A DNA stretch of 64,000 bases from the NCBI GenBank assembly GCA_030024085.1, contig JASEJE010000002.1, positions 124,001 through 188,000 on the forward strand, written 5' to 3'. Of this stretch, positions 1-7,449 are shown piece after piece. Position 1 is the stretch's first letter; each line of letters begins with the position of its first letter. A program made the translations under genes and the position numbers. Under the pieces are notes generated by a model. The model ran no database searches, was not told the origin of the DNA, and saw only the letters and a program-made list of their open reading frames with translations. The stretch comes from Bacillota bacterium (GTDB lineage: Bacteria; Bacillota; SHA-98; UBA4971).

Positions 1-29
1 CAGTCCAAATCTGAGGAGGGGAAGACGAT

Positions 30-1232
30 ATGAGAAGGTTCACGCTGATTGTGGGAGTGTGCCTTGTGGCGGTCCTGATGGCCAGCCTCGCGGGTGTGCC
101 CGCGGCGGGCCAGGTGCCCGGCGTTACCGCTGACCAGGTGCTCATCGGGGCATTCCAGGACCAGTCGGGGCCGGCTGCTGTGGTCGGGATCAACATGCGC
201 AAGGGAATGGAGGCTTACCTCAACTGGCTGAACGCCCAGGGCGGGGTGAACGGGCGCAAGATCAAGCTTATCGTGGAGGACGACGGGTTCCAGGCCTCAC
301 GGAGCATCGCCGCGGTCAAGAAACTGGTGGAGCAGGACAGGGTGTTCGCGCTCGTGGGCACGCTCGGGACCCCCGGGGTGGTCGCCACCATCGACTACAT
401 CATGGAGAAGCAGGTGCCCTCGGTGTATCAGGGAACCGGCGTGAGCATTCTGGCTTTCCCCGCGAAGAAGTACTTCTTCCCGGTGCAGCCCAACTATATC
501 AGTGAGGGACGCATCATAGCCCAGTACGTCGTGGAGAACCTGAAGATGAAGAGGGTCGCCGTCGCTTGCGAACAGACCGACATCGGCTCTGAGGGCCTGC
601 GGGGCGTGAAGGAGCAGCTTGCCCAGTACAAGATGGAGCCGGTGGCCGTCGTCAACTTCGGCGCTGCCGACGTGGACTTCAGCTCCCAGGTGCTCAAGCT
701 CATCCAGGTGAAGCCGGATGCGGTGGTCATCTACTCGACGATCAAGCCCTGCGCAGGCTTCCTGAAACAGGCTGCCACGATGGGGCTCACCGCGCAGTTC
801 CTGACGACCTACGTGAACGCTGACCCGGTCCAGATGCCCAACCTTGCCGGCGAGGCTTGCATCGGGCTCATCGCCCCTGGCTGGGTGCCCGTTCTGGGCA
901 CCGATCCGGATTCCCAGAAGTATCTGGAGATCTACCAGAAGAGCTTCCCGAACGAGATGCCGAGCGCCTTTGCGGCCGCAGGATTCATCGCCGCGGAGGT
1001 CTTCTCTGAGGGCCTCAAGCGAGCTGGCAGGGACGTCACCCGTGACAAGCTCGTCACCGCCCTCGAGACTCTCGACGACTGGCATGGCGTAATGGCGAAG
1101 GGGATAACCTATACGCCGGAGTGGCGGTCAGGCAAGACCTCAATGTACTTCATGAGGTTCGAGAAGGCGAAATTCGAGGAGGGATCGGTGAAAGTCATAT
1201 CCGACTGGGTGAAGCTCAAGATCCGACGATGA
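30..1232 (+). CDS. ABC transporter substrate-binding protein, branched-chain amino acid (LivJ/LivK) type
   Basis: The 400-residue product starts with a typical signal peptide (basic MRR, hydrophobic core, cut near PAAGQ) and continues with a Peripla_BP_6 fold. The start of the mature part, VTADQVLIGAFQDQSGPAA, and the segment GGVNGRKIKLIVEDDGF are characteristic of this family. It should bind a small amide or amino acid outside the membrane and deliver it to a LivHMGF permease. The ATG is supported by GAGGAGGGG about 8 bases upstream. No permease follows it; the nearest Liv permease set is at 13.6-17.0 kb with its own binding protein. It may be the last gene of an operon that begins left of the window, or an orphan receptor. 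The ligand is unknown. Confidence 0.9.
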   Translation: MRRFTLIVGVCLVAVLMASLAGVPAAGQVPGVTADQVLIGAFQDQSGPAAVVGINMRKGMEAYLNWLNAQGGVNGRKIKLIVEDDGFQASRSIAAVKKLVEQDRVFALVGTLGTPGVVATIDYIMEKQVPSVYQGTGVSILAFPAKKYFFPVQPNYISEGRIIAQYVVENLKMKRVAVACEQTDIGSEGLRGVKEQLAQYKMEPVAVVNFGAADVDFSSQVLKLIQVKPDAVVIYSTIKPCAGFLKQAATMGLTAQFLTTYVNADPVQMPNLAGEACIGLIAPGWVPVLGTDPDSQKYLEIYQKSFPNEMPSAFAAAGFIAAEVFSEGLKRAGRDVTRDKLVTALETLDDWHGVMAKGITYTPEWRSGKTSMYFMRFEKAKFEEGSVKVISDWVKLKIRR

Positions 1233-1352
1233 GCCGTTCCGTTCCCTTTCGTTCTGCTGTAACGGCGGACTATTGGCTGCGTGGCGCCGGGTGCTTCGCG
1301 TACCCGGCTCTTTCTATTGCTTACATGGTAGTGCAGTCACTTGAGCCGACGG

Positions 1353-1740
1353 CTGACGTACGTCACGGGTCCCTCCGGAGCCGTTCCCTACTTCACGCTT
1401 GAGAGCGATCCACTGATGTACATCACTGATCCGGGCCTTACCCGTTCTCTACGTCACACATGCAAGGGGGAGGACGACGCACGTCACTCGTCAGGCTCTG
1501 CCCGTTCCGTGCATCACGCATCCACGCCGAATCGGTGACGTACATCATCGTTGTCGCTTGGCGGGTCCCCTGCGTCACGGATCCTCCACGAATCGTTCCC
1601 CACATCGCTCGTCGAAGCGGGACGGGTGATGTACATCACGGGTCCCTCCTCAACCGTGCCATGCGCCACGCTTGAGAACCATCCAGTGACGCGCATCACC
1701 TGTTCGGCTCTCACCCGTTCCCCACATCAGGGGTCGAAGT
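1353..1740. repeat. 30-bp-periodic array of palindromic GTGA-N6-TCAC-like motifs
   Basis: About 13 contiguous degenerate units repeat every 30-31 bases. The TCAC-like tetramer recurs at 1363, 1393, 1423, 1454, 1484, 1514, 1545, 1575, 1605, 1636, 1666, 1696 and 1727 (mean step 30.3). Units alternate between two types, giving a ~60-bp higher-order repeat. One type carries a palindrome such as GTGATGTACATCAC (1627-1640, perfect). The other begins with CCGTTCC and has only the right half-site. The 30/31 alternation breaks codon phase, so it is not coding. The array ends about 85 bases before the promoter of the FMN-binding protein gene. Spacing near three helical turns suggests cooperative binding of a dimeric regulator on one DNA face, which is inference. 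Confidence 0.75.
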
Positions 1741-1751
1741 GACAGATCCCC

Positions 1752-1815
1752 AAATCCGCAAATCCGCAAATCCGCAAATCCGCAAGTCCGCAAGTCCGCA
1801 AGTCCGCAAGTCCGC
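1752..1815. repeat. 8-bp tandem repeat, 8 copies
   Basis: Four copies of AAATCCGC are followed by four copies of AAGTCCGC, then a degenerate copy (AAATCACGC). The run sits between the palindrome array and the -35 box of the promoter at 1826. Short tandem repeats like this can change copy number by slippage and so alter spacing upstream of the promoter. There is no sign that it is translated. Confidence 0.9.
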
Positions 1816-1825
1816 AAATCACGCA

Positions 1826-1854
1826 TTGCGAGCCGGGGCATGCCATAGTATAAT
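1826..1854 (+). promoter_or_regulatory. Sigma-70-type promoter for the FMN-binding protein gene
   Basis: TTGCGA (1826-1831) and a perfect TATAAT (1849-1854) are separated by 17 bases. Transcription would start near 1861, leaving a leader of about 160 bases before the preferred start at 2020. The palindrome array and the 8-bp repeat lie directly upstream. Confidence 0.75.
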
Positions 1855-2019
1855 TGTTGTGGCGTGCTAGCCGGAGCGGACTATCCGTGGTAGTCGCCGC
1901 ATGCAGGCGTATGACGCTTGTGAAATACGGCACATACCAGGGGGGATGCATGTAGGAGGGATATAGGGGCGGTTGTGAAAAGTATCACTTTCACAAGTTC
2001 GAAAGGAGATGCAGCGAAA

Positions 2020-2703
2020 GTGAGAAAGACCTTTGTGTTTCTGGCGGTTGCGATTGCCGTGGTTACGCTCGCGGGCGCGGCGGCATCGGGGGCTTCGGCA
2101 CCATCGTACAAGGATGGTTCCTACATAGGGTATGTTCCCAACGACCATGGTGATGTGGTCATCGAGGTCGTCATTCAGTTCGGCAAAATAGTCGATGTCA
2201 ACATGATAAACCCGGACAAGCCTCAGGCGTACAAGCATGAACCTGCTAAGGCTTTGTTCCGCGAGTATCCCCTCATGGTCGTCAAGAGTCAGAAGGCCGA
2301 GGTAGACGCTTTTAGCGGCGCCACCAGCTCGCGCAACGACTACATCAAGGCGACCCAGATGGCTCTCGATATCGCGAGCGGCAAGTACAACGGAAAGGTC
2401 TTCTACGGGCTTGCCAAGAACCCCGTCAACGGGCACACGCTTCTTGCGGTGACCGTGGAAGGCAAGAAGGTCACCAAGGTCGAGTTCATAACCAAGAAGG
2501 CTGATTACGATACCCTCATGCCTGCGAAAGGTGCGGATTACAAGTCCAAGCCGGCGAAGGAGTTCTTCGACAAGTTCCCCGGAATGGCCGTGAAGGCGCA
2601 GACCGACCTCAAGAAGATCGACGCCATAAGCGGCGCGACTCATAGCTACCACGAGTACCTCTACGCATACGAGAACGCATTGAAGCAGGCCGGCCTTCTC
2701 TAG
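2020..2703 (+). CDS. Exported protein with two FMN-binding domains (PplA-like flavoprotein)
   Basis: From a GTG at 2020 the product is 227 residues with a signal peptide (MRKTFVFLAVAIAVVTLAGA, cut near ASGASA). It carries two FMN_bind domains, each ending in the flavinylation motif: DAFSGATSS (Thr about 102) and DAISGATHS (Thr about 197). In this family ApbE attaches FMN by a phosphoester bond to the Thr of SGAT. The protein would be an extracytoplasmic one-electron shuttle like Listeria PplA, but no lipobox is visible. A longer start at GTG 1975 adds 15 residues before the signal peptide; I prefer 2020 because AAGGAG lies about 12 bases upstream and it gives a normal signal peptide. ApbE and NDH-2 partners lie at 7.4-10.9 kb. 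A strong terminator follows. Confidence 0.9.
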   Translation: MRKTFVFLAVAIAVVTLAGAAASGASAPSYKDGSYIGYVPNDHGDVVIEVVIQFGKIVDVNMINPDKPQAYKHEPAKALFREYPLMVVKSQKAEVDAFSGATSSRNDYIKATQMALDIASGKYNGKVFYGLAKNPVNGHTLLAVTVEGKKVTKVEFITKKADYDTLMPAKGADYKSKPAKEFFDKFPGMAVKAQTDLKKIDAISGATHSYHEYLYAYENALKQAGLL

Positions 2704-2738
2704 CAGTGCTTTTGCGGCTTGCGGAGATCTAGAGGATT

Positions 2739-2774
2739 AAGGCCCGGTCCCTCCAGGTGGAGGGACCGGGCCTT
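2739..2774 (+). terminator. Rho-independent-like terminator after the FMN-binding protein gene
   Basis: A perfect 16-bp stem (2739-2754 with 2759-2774) encloses the loop AGGT. The stem begins AAGGCCCGGTCC and ends CCGGGCCTT. The 3' T tract is short (TTTCGGTT), so termination should be efficient but not textbook. The 220 bases from here to 2994 hold only GC-rich degenerate repeats (GGTAGCCGGG copies) and no gene. Confidence 0.8.
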
Positions 2775-2994
2775 TCGGTTCCGTCAGGTAGCCGGGGGTA
2801 GCCGGGTAGCCAGGTGCCCGGTCACCGGGCCGCCGGGGCGGTCGCTGGGGTGATCGCCCGGGCATGGGTTGGTCCGTCAAGCTGCCGATTGTCCCCGGGA
2901 CCAGCCGGCTGCCCCCGGTCCTGGTCGCGGTCCGTCCCCGAACCCCGACCCTACATGCCTTTTCCCGCATCGCGTCCCGCATGGGATCACGAGG

Positions 2995-3993
2995 TCACGG
3001 GATGATGAGCCGCTGGCCGACCCAGAGGGTGTTGGCGTCGGCGATGCCGTTGGTGTTCATGATGGCCTCCACAGAGGCGTTGTACTTCAGCGCTATGCGC
3101 CAGAGGGTGTCTCCAGGCTCGACGATGTGCACCGCTCTCCCTGACGTGGCGCCGGAGCCCGCGTTGCTGCCGGACCCGGAGCCGGAGCCGGGCACCGTCC
3201 ACACATCTCCGGAGTCACGCACGATTATGACCTGGCCCACCCAAAGAGCGTTTGCATTAACGTTGGGGTTGAGCTGGATGAGCCTGTAGAGGGTGACTCC
3301 GTTCCTCACCGAGATCGCCCACAGGGTATCGCCGGGCTGCACATAGTAGACGCGCCCCGACTGCACAGGCGGTGCCTGCGGCGGCCTGGGAGATTCGTTC
3401 CACCATGCAGCCACGGCCGGCCCGTATGGGCTGCGGTACCGGAAGGTGATCCACGCCTGCCGCGCAATTCTGTTTGCCTCGTCAGGCGAGGTGATCTCGC
3501 GCACGGAGTTGATGGTCCAGATCAATCCCTGGCCTGGGCCGAAGGGCTGGATGAGTTGCACCAGGTACGCCCGCCCAGAGTGCTCCACGAGCACCTGTGC
3601 CGCGCCGGTGCCAACGTACTGCTGGAGGTCTGCCCTGCTTATCAGGGTGTACGTGTCCTGCGACGGGCTAAAGCCGATCGCCACGCCCTCGACGCGCGCA
3701 ACCTGTACCGGGTCAAGCCTCCAGGCGTCGTTCCCCTGGTTCACGCTCATCTGCGCCTCGTACAGCGCTTGCCAGTCCAGGCTCGCCGGACCTGTAACGA
3801 CCTCGCGCGGCACATCCGGCGTTCCACGGTAGTAGACCTGGCCGTTCTGACCGGCCCGGAACGACGGGTGGGCGAGGGACTTGAGCCCAGGACCCTGGTC
3901 GGTGGATGGTGCCGCCGCAGCCGTCACCGACAGCGCGAGCGCTGCGATGAGGGCCAGTCCCGGAATGAGTGAATGCCGCATGATTCGATGCAA
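2995..3993 (-). CDS. Secreted protein with two C-terminal LysM domains
   Basis: The 332-residue product has a signal peptide (RHSLIPGLALIAALALSVTA, cut near AAAAP). A central region of unknown function (about residues 30-225) mentions no catalytic motif I recognise. Two LysM peptidoglycan/chitin-binding modules follow: YYVQPGDTLWAIS...LWVGQVIIV and HIVEPGDTLWRIA...LWVGQRLIIP, ending at the C-terminus. A linker of Gly/Ser (GSGSGSGSNAGSG) separates them. The TTG at 3993 is chosen because GGAGAG lies about 8 bases upstream; ATG 3981 is the alternative. It should sit in the cell wall or spore envelope. A well-formed promoter lies at 4069-4097. Confidence 0.8.
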   Translation of the reverse strand: MHRIMRHSLIPGLALIAALALSVTAAAAPSTDQGPGLKSLAHPSFRAGQNGQVYYRGTPDVPREVVTGPASLDWQALYEAQMSVNQGNDAWRLDPVQVARVEGVAIGFSPSQDTYTLISRADLQQYVGTGAAQVLVEHSGRAYLVQLIQPFGPGQGLIWTINSVREITSPDEANRIARQAWITFRYRSPYGPAVAAWWNESPRPPQAPPVQSGRVYYVQPGDTLWAISVRNGVTLYRLIQLNPNVNANALWVGQVIIVRDSGDVWTVPGSGSGSGSNAGSGATSGRAVHIVEPGDTLWRIALKYNASVEAIMNTNGIADANTLWVGQRLIIP

Positions 3994-4068
3994 GAAGCAT
4001 CTCTCCTTTCGCGTGACCGATATCAGATGGAAGATAACGGCATCATGGGTGCCTACACCCTCACGGTT

Positions 4069-4097
4069 ATGATACCTGGGTTGTTGGGGCCTGTCAT
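4069..4097 (-). promoter_or_regulatory. Promoter for the LysM protein gene
   Basis: Read on the minus strand, ATGACA (4097-4092) and TATCAT (4074-4069) are spaced by 17 bases, each one mismatch from consensus. Transcription would run toward the LysM gene at 3993. The rest of 3994-4350 shows nothing further I can name. Confidence 0.65.
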
Positions 4098-4350
4098 CCT
4101 TCAGATGCTGCCATCTCAAGAGACGTCTGGCAAACGAGGGCATCTGCTACTGGGTTCGAGGGGCGGTGCGGCCGGGGTCGCCGCTCGGCCTCCGCGTAAC
4201 CGGGGCAGGCAAAGGGGGCTACGCCAGGTCCCTCCCAGCCTTCGGATATGGCCGTACGCCCACGGCTTTACGCGCCGCGCGGCCGTATCCACGGTGCGGC
4301 GGATGTGGTATTATGGTATGGCCGAGACATGAGTTGGGGGAGGGAAGACC

Positions 4351-5073
4351 ATGCTGACACTAAAGGACATCCAGGGCAATCCCAGCTTTCGGCTGCTCAT
4401 TAGCAAGGCCAACGAGTACCTGTCGCTGCTCGGCTACACCGAGCACGGGTTGCGCCATGTGACTTATGTGTCCACGATGACGGCTTATATCCTCAGGAGC
4501 CTGGGGTATAACGGAAGAACGGTCGAGCTGGGGGCCATTTCGGGTTACCTGCACGACATAGGGAATATGCACAATCGCAAGTATCACGGCCCCACCGGCG
4601 CGAACATCGTGTTCACGGAGCTTCGCATGCTGGGAATGCCGCTCGAAGAGATCTGCACGATAACGACGGCCATCGCCAACCATGAGGAGGAGATCGGGAT
4701 CCCGGTGAGCCCGGTTTCGGCCGCGCTCATAATCGCCGACAAGAGCGACGCCCATCGCACCCGCGTCCGGATGCGGCGGGACCATGACATCCACGACAGG
4801 GTGAACCTGGCCATAACGGATTCGTCTCTCACCGTGGACAGCGAGGCCAGGACAGTCACCCTTGACATATCATTCGACACCACGGAGTGCCAGATCATGG
4901 ACTACTTCGAGATATACCTGACGCGGATGGAGATGTGCAAGCAGGCCGCATCGCTCCTGGGATGCAGGTTCAGGCTGGTCATAAACGGGCTGGAGCTTCT
5001 CGGGCAACTCCAGCGCGAACCGGCCGCCCCCCAGGCAGTCTCCGAGGTTCCGGCCTCGCAGGCCGGCGCCTGA
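4351..5073 (+). CDS. HD-domain phosphohydrolase
   Basis: The 240-residue protein has an HD domain: the metal-ligand motif YLHDIGN (about residue 69), an upstream conserved His in EHGLRHV, and a downstream ANHEEE plus ADKSDA. These match the H...HD...H...D pattern of metal-dependent phosphohydrolases acting on nucleotides or phosphorylated small molecules. It is cytoplasmic, with no signal peptide. The ATG follows GGGAGGGAAGACC. It converges with the polyprenyl synthase gene 30 bases away. Conserved HD proteins of this length are common in Bacillota; the substrate is unknown. Confidence 0.85.
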   Translation: MLTLKDIQGNPSFRLLISKANEYLSLLGYTEHGLRHVTYVSTMTAYILRSLGYNGRTVELGAISGYLHDIGNMHNRKYHGPTGANIVFTELRMLGMPLEEICTITTAIANHEEEIGIPVSPVSAALIIADKSDAHRTRVRMRRDHDIHDRVNLAITDSSLTVDSEARTVTLDISFDTTECQIMDYFEIYLTRMEMCKQAASLLGCRFRLVINGLELLGQLQREPAAPQAVSEVPASQAGA

Positions 5074-5102
5074 CGGGCGACGGAGACCTCTCACCACGCG
5101 GC

Positions 5103-6155
5103 TCAGTTGCTCCGATGCACGGCGCTTGCCAGGATGCCGGTGAGGATATCCTTTCCCGCGCCGCCCGGAAGGGGGGCAAGGCAGCGCCTTGCCCTGGCGG
5201 CGTACCTCTCGGCGACCTTCGACGCCCGGCCAAGGGCGCCGGACTCTCTCACGATCTCCAGGATCCGCTCGCGCTCTATGATGCGCCCGCGATCCTCCGA
5301 CTGCGATTGCGCGCCGCCGGCTCCGCCGCCCGCGCCGTTCGGCCCCACGAGGAGATCCCGGAGTTCCTCACCCCATCTGTCGCTGCCGAGTGCGTATATC
5401 ACAGGCAGGGTGTACACCCCGCACACGAAATCGTGTCCGGCAGGTTTTCCGGTTGCTGCGCTATCTGCGGAGAGGTCCAGGATGTCATCGACTATCTGGA
5501 ACGCGATACCAAGATGCATGCCGAAGCGACGAAGCGCGTCCGCCGTCGCCCCTGGAGCTTCCGCCGCAATGGCGCCTGCGTAGCAACTGAGCCCGAAGAG
5601 CATGGCGGTCTTCTGGCGTATCCTCCGCAGATACTGCCCGAAACAAACGCTGGTGCTGTGCCTCGCCTCATACTGCTCTATCTCGCCCTCGCAGACCTCC
5701 TGAACGGCCCTGGCCACGGAGGACAGCATGTCCTGGCTCGCGTACCCCGAGAGAATCTGGAAGGCCCGCGTGAAGAGGTAGTCGCCGGTGAAGACGGCGA
5801 CGTCGGCCCCGTACCGCGCGTGAATCGTGCGAACTCCCCTGCGAGTGTCGGCGTCATCGATGATGTCGTCATGAATCAGGGTAGCCATGTGGACTATCTC
5901 GATGGCTGCTGCGATAGGGACCAGGCTGGCAGAGTAACCCCTGCCGAACATCCCGGACGCCAGCACGAGGGCGGGGCGAATGCGCTTTCCGCCCGCTTGC
6001 AAGAGGGACAGCACCGCGTCCGAAATGAGGCTGTGACCGGTGGAGAGTTGCTCTTCGAGGTATGCCTCGACCTTGCCGAGGCCCTCGGCGAGCGCAGGAC
6101 AAGACGACCACCCGGGTATCAAGACTCTCTCCATCTCCCCTCGTGCCGGGCTCAC
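5103..6155 (-). CDS. Polyprenyl (heptaprenyl-type) diphosphate synthase, DmkB-like
   Basis: The 350-residue trans-prenyltransferase makes the isoprenoid tail of menaquinone or demethylmenaquinone. Both Asp-rich motifs are present: LIHDDIIDDADTRRG (first DDxxD type) and FQIVDDILD (second), plus GGKRIRPAL near the N-terminus and KPAGHDF. The GTG at 6155 overlaps the TGA of the upstream gene (GTGA), which suggests translational coupling; ATG 6134 is the alternative. Upstream genes on the same strand are EetB-, EetA- and ApbE-like, matching the dmkB context of the Listeria electron-export locus. The open frame runs much further upstream, but that part is the shadow of the EetB-like gene. Confidence 0.88.
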   Translation of the reverse strand: MSPARGEMERVLIPGWSSCPALAEGLGKVEAYLEEQLSTGHSLISDAVLSLLQAGGKRIRPALVLASGMFGRGYSASLVPIAAAIEIVHMATLIHDDIIDDADTRRGVRTIHARYGADVAVFTGDYLFTRAFQILSGYASQDMLSSVARAVQEVCEGEIEQYEARHSTSVCFGQYLRRIRQKTAMLFGLSCYAGAIAAEAPGATADALRRFGMHLGIAFQIVDDILDLSADSAATGKPAGHDFVCGVYTLPVIYALGSDRWGEELRDLLVGPNGAGGGAGGAQSQSEDRGRIIERERILEIVRESGALGRASKVAERYAARARRCLAPLPGGAGKDILTGILASAVHRSN

Positions 6156-6715
6156 GGCGTCCTCGCGACGTGGCGGACGTCTGCGTTCTCCGGCCACCCG
6201 CCGGCAGCCGATCCCGCGAGGGCTTTCGGCAGAAACCTCAGGATGAACCCGGCGGTGATTCCAACGAAGTACCCTGTGGCGACCCCCGCTACGAGCAGCA
6301 CAGGGAGATAACTGTAGATCTCCATGGTTCCCACGACCACCCCGGCCACGAGAAGTTGACCGATGTTGTGCGATACCGCTCCGAGAACGCTCACACCCAC
6401 GAGGCCGAACACGCGCCCGAGGCGTCTTTGGGCGACCGACATGACTACGGTAGCTAGCAGGCCGCCGACTATGCTGAACGCGAAGCTGGTGAGCGCCCCG
6501 GAGAGGAGCGACCCCAGAAACGTGCGCAGGGCGACCACGACGAGAGCGTCGTATGCGCCGGACAGCACGATCACGATGAGCGTGATTATGTTGGCAAGGC
6601 CGAGCTTGGCCCCGGGAACCATGAATGGCACGGGTATGAAGCTCTCGGTCACGTGGAGCACGAGAGCGAGCGCGACGTATATCGCTATGTGTGTGAGTCT
6701 CCGTGTTCTCGTCAT
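6152..6715 (-). CDS. Gx transporter / Hpre_diP_synt_I family membrane protein (EetB-like)
   Basis: The 187-residue protein is almost entirely hydrophobic, with five or six predicted membrane spans (for example LTHIAIYVALALVLHVTESF and LANIITLIVIVLSGA). The sequence PFMVPGAKLGLANI is typical of the family once annotated as heptaprenyl diphosphate synthase component I. In Listeria the homologous EetB is required for flavin-based extracellular electron transfer. ATG 6715 is preferred (MTRTRR before the first helix); GTG 6733 is possible. It lies between the EetA-like gene (with a repeat element in the gap) and the prenyl synthase, overlapping the latter by four bases. Confidence 0.82.
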   Translation of the reverse strand: MTRTRRLTHIAIYVALALVLHVTESFIPVPFMVPGAKLGLANIITLIVIVLSGAYDALVVVALRTFLGSLLSGALTSFAFSIVGGLLATVVMSVAQRRLGRVFGLVGVSVLGAVSHNIGQLLVAGVVVGTMEIYSYLPVLLVAGVATGYFVGITAGFILRFLPKALAGSAAGGWPENADVRHVARTP

Positions 6716-6815
6716 CCCTCGAGGCACCTGCACGTGCTACTGGAGCCCGCTCCCAGGTGCAGGCCCGGAACTGTCTCCGCTGTGCACGTGCGGGAGACCT
6801 TCTTCCTCCCTGTCC

Positions 6816-7033
6816 CAAGTAGATCGCCACAAGGTCGCGCTGCTTTTCAGCGCGCAAGTCCTGTCCGGGCCGGGGTTGCCGGTATTTGCACTCCGGGGAC
6901 GGCGCGCTTGCGGCGCGCCTCTTTCGAATTTGGCGCTTAAGGCTAGCCAAATTCCAGGCGCCCCGCCCTAGCAAGCACCGGCAACCCCAACACCCTCAGG
7001 AGAAGTGGCGCAAACTTACGGCGCCATACTTAA
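6816..7033 (-). repeat. ~210-bp inverted-repeat element, copy 1
   Basis: This copy lies within the ApbE-EetA-EetB-prenyl synthase operon and runs opposite to the 28181 copy. It begins CAAGTAGATCGCC (one base of the usual CTAAGTA end is lost) and ends at GCGCCATACTTA. Its internal stem GGTTGCCGGT...ACCGGCAACC is intact, as is the second stem TTTGGCGCTTAAGGCTAGCCAAA. The stop codon of the EetA-like gene (7030-7032) is formed by the element end. Confidence 0.9.
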
Positions 7034-7449
7034 TAGGCGATGCCGTCGAGCGTGGGCCCGGGGTCCTGGGGACCGCCCTGGATCCTCACCACTACCCTGT
7101 TGGGCAGGCATACGATGGCTTCGCCCGGGCGTTCGATCCAGCCAGTCCTGACGCACACCTTGTCGGGACAGTCCGAGTCGCTTACCCTCGCGCGGCCGTC
7201 CCCGGCGATCTCGACGACCACGGTGTGGCCGCGGCCCGCGGGCACGTTGACTGTCATGACCCCTGTGACCTGCGAGAATGGAACCGTGCGGAAATGCTTG
7301 CTGTTTACCTCTATTACCACCTTGCGCGCGCCTGCGGCGCCCTGATCGGTGTCCAGGCCGAGGCTTCGCCCCGCCACAAAGACGGCGGCGACGGCGACGA
7401 TGACGATCGCAAGGATGATATCAGCTTTCTTGAGCGTCACTGGCACCAT
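7030..7449 (-). CDS. NusG domain II protein (EetA-like)
   Basis: The 139-residue product has one N-terminal membrane helix (about residues 9-27, IILAIVIVAVAAVFVAG) and an outward-facing NusG_II domain. The domain contains the paired-Cys segment DSDCPDKVCVRTGWI and CLPNRVVVRI, both typical of the family. Homologues are called EetA in the Listeria electron-export locus. It overlaps the 3' end of the ApbE gene by 29 bases, which suggests coupled translation. The TAA stop is built by the end of repeat copy 1, so the last residues (DGIAY) abut the element. Confidence 0.85.
   Translation of the reverse strand: MVPVTLKKADIILAIVIVAVAAVFVAGRSLGLDTDQGAAGARKVVIEVNSKHFRTVPFSQVTGVMTVNVPAGRGHTVVVEIAGDGRARVSDSDCPDKVCVRTGWIERPGEAIVCLPNRVVVRIQGGPQDPGPTLDGIAY

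Noticed and set aside
1353-1740. CRISPR array
   Set aside because: The 30-bp units are contiguous and all degenerate versions of each other; there are no constant repeats separated by unrelated spacers, and no cas genes are near.
1121-1742. Overlapping open frames across the palindrome array
   Set aside because: Unit lengths alternate 30 and 31 bases, which breaks codon phase, and none of the frames has a ribosome site or recognisable protein.
5103-6974. 623-codon extension of the polyprenyl synthase
   Set aside because: The upstream part overlaps the EetB-like gene in another frame and is Arg-rich shadow sequence; the family length is about 330-350 residues.
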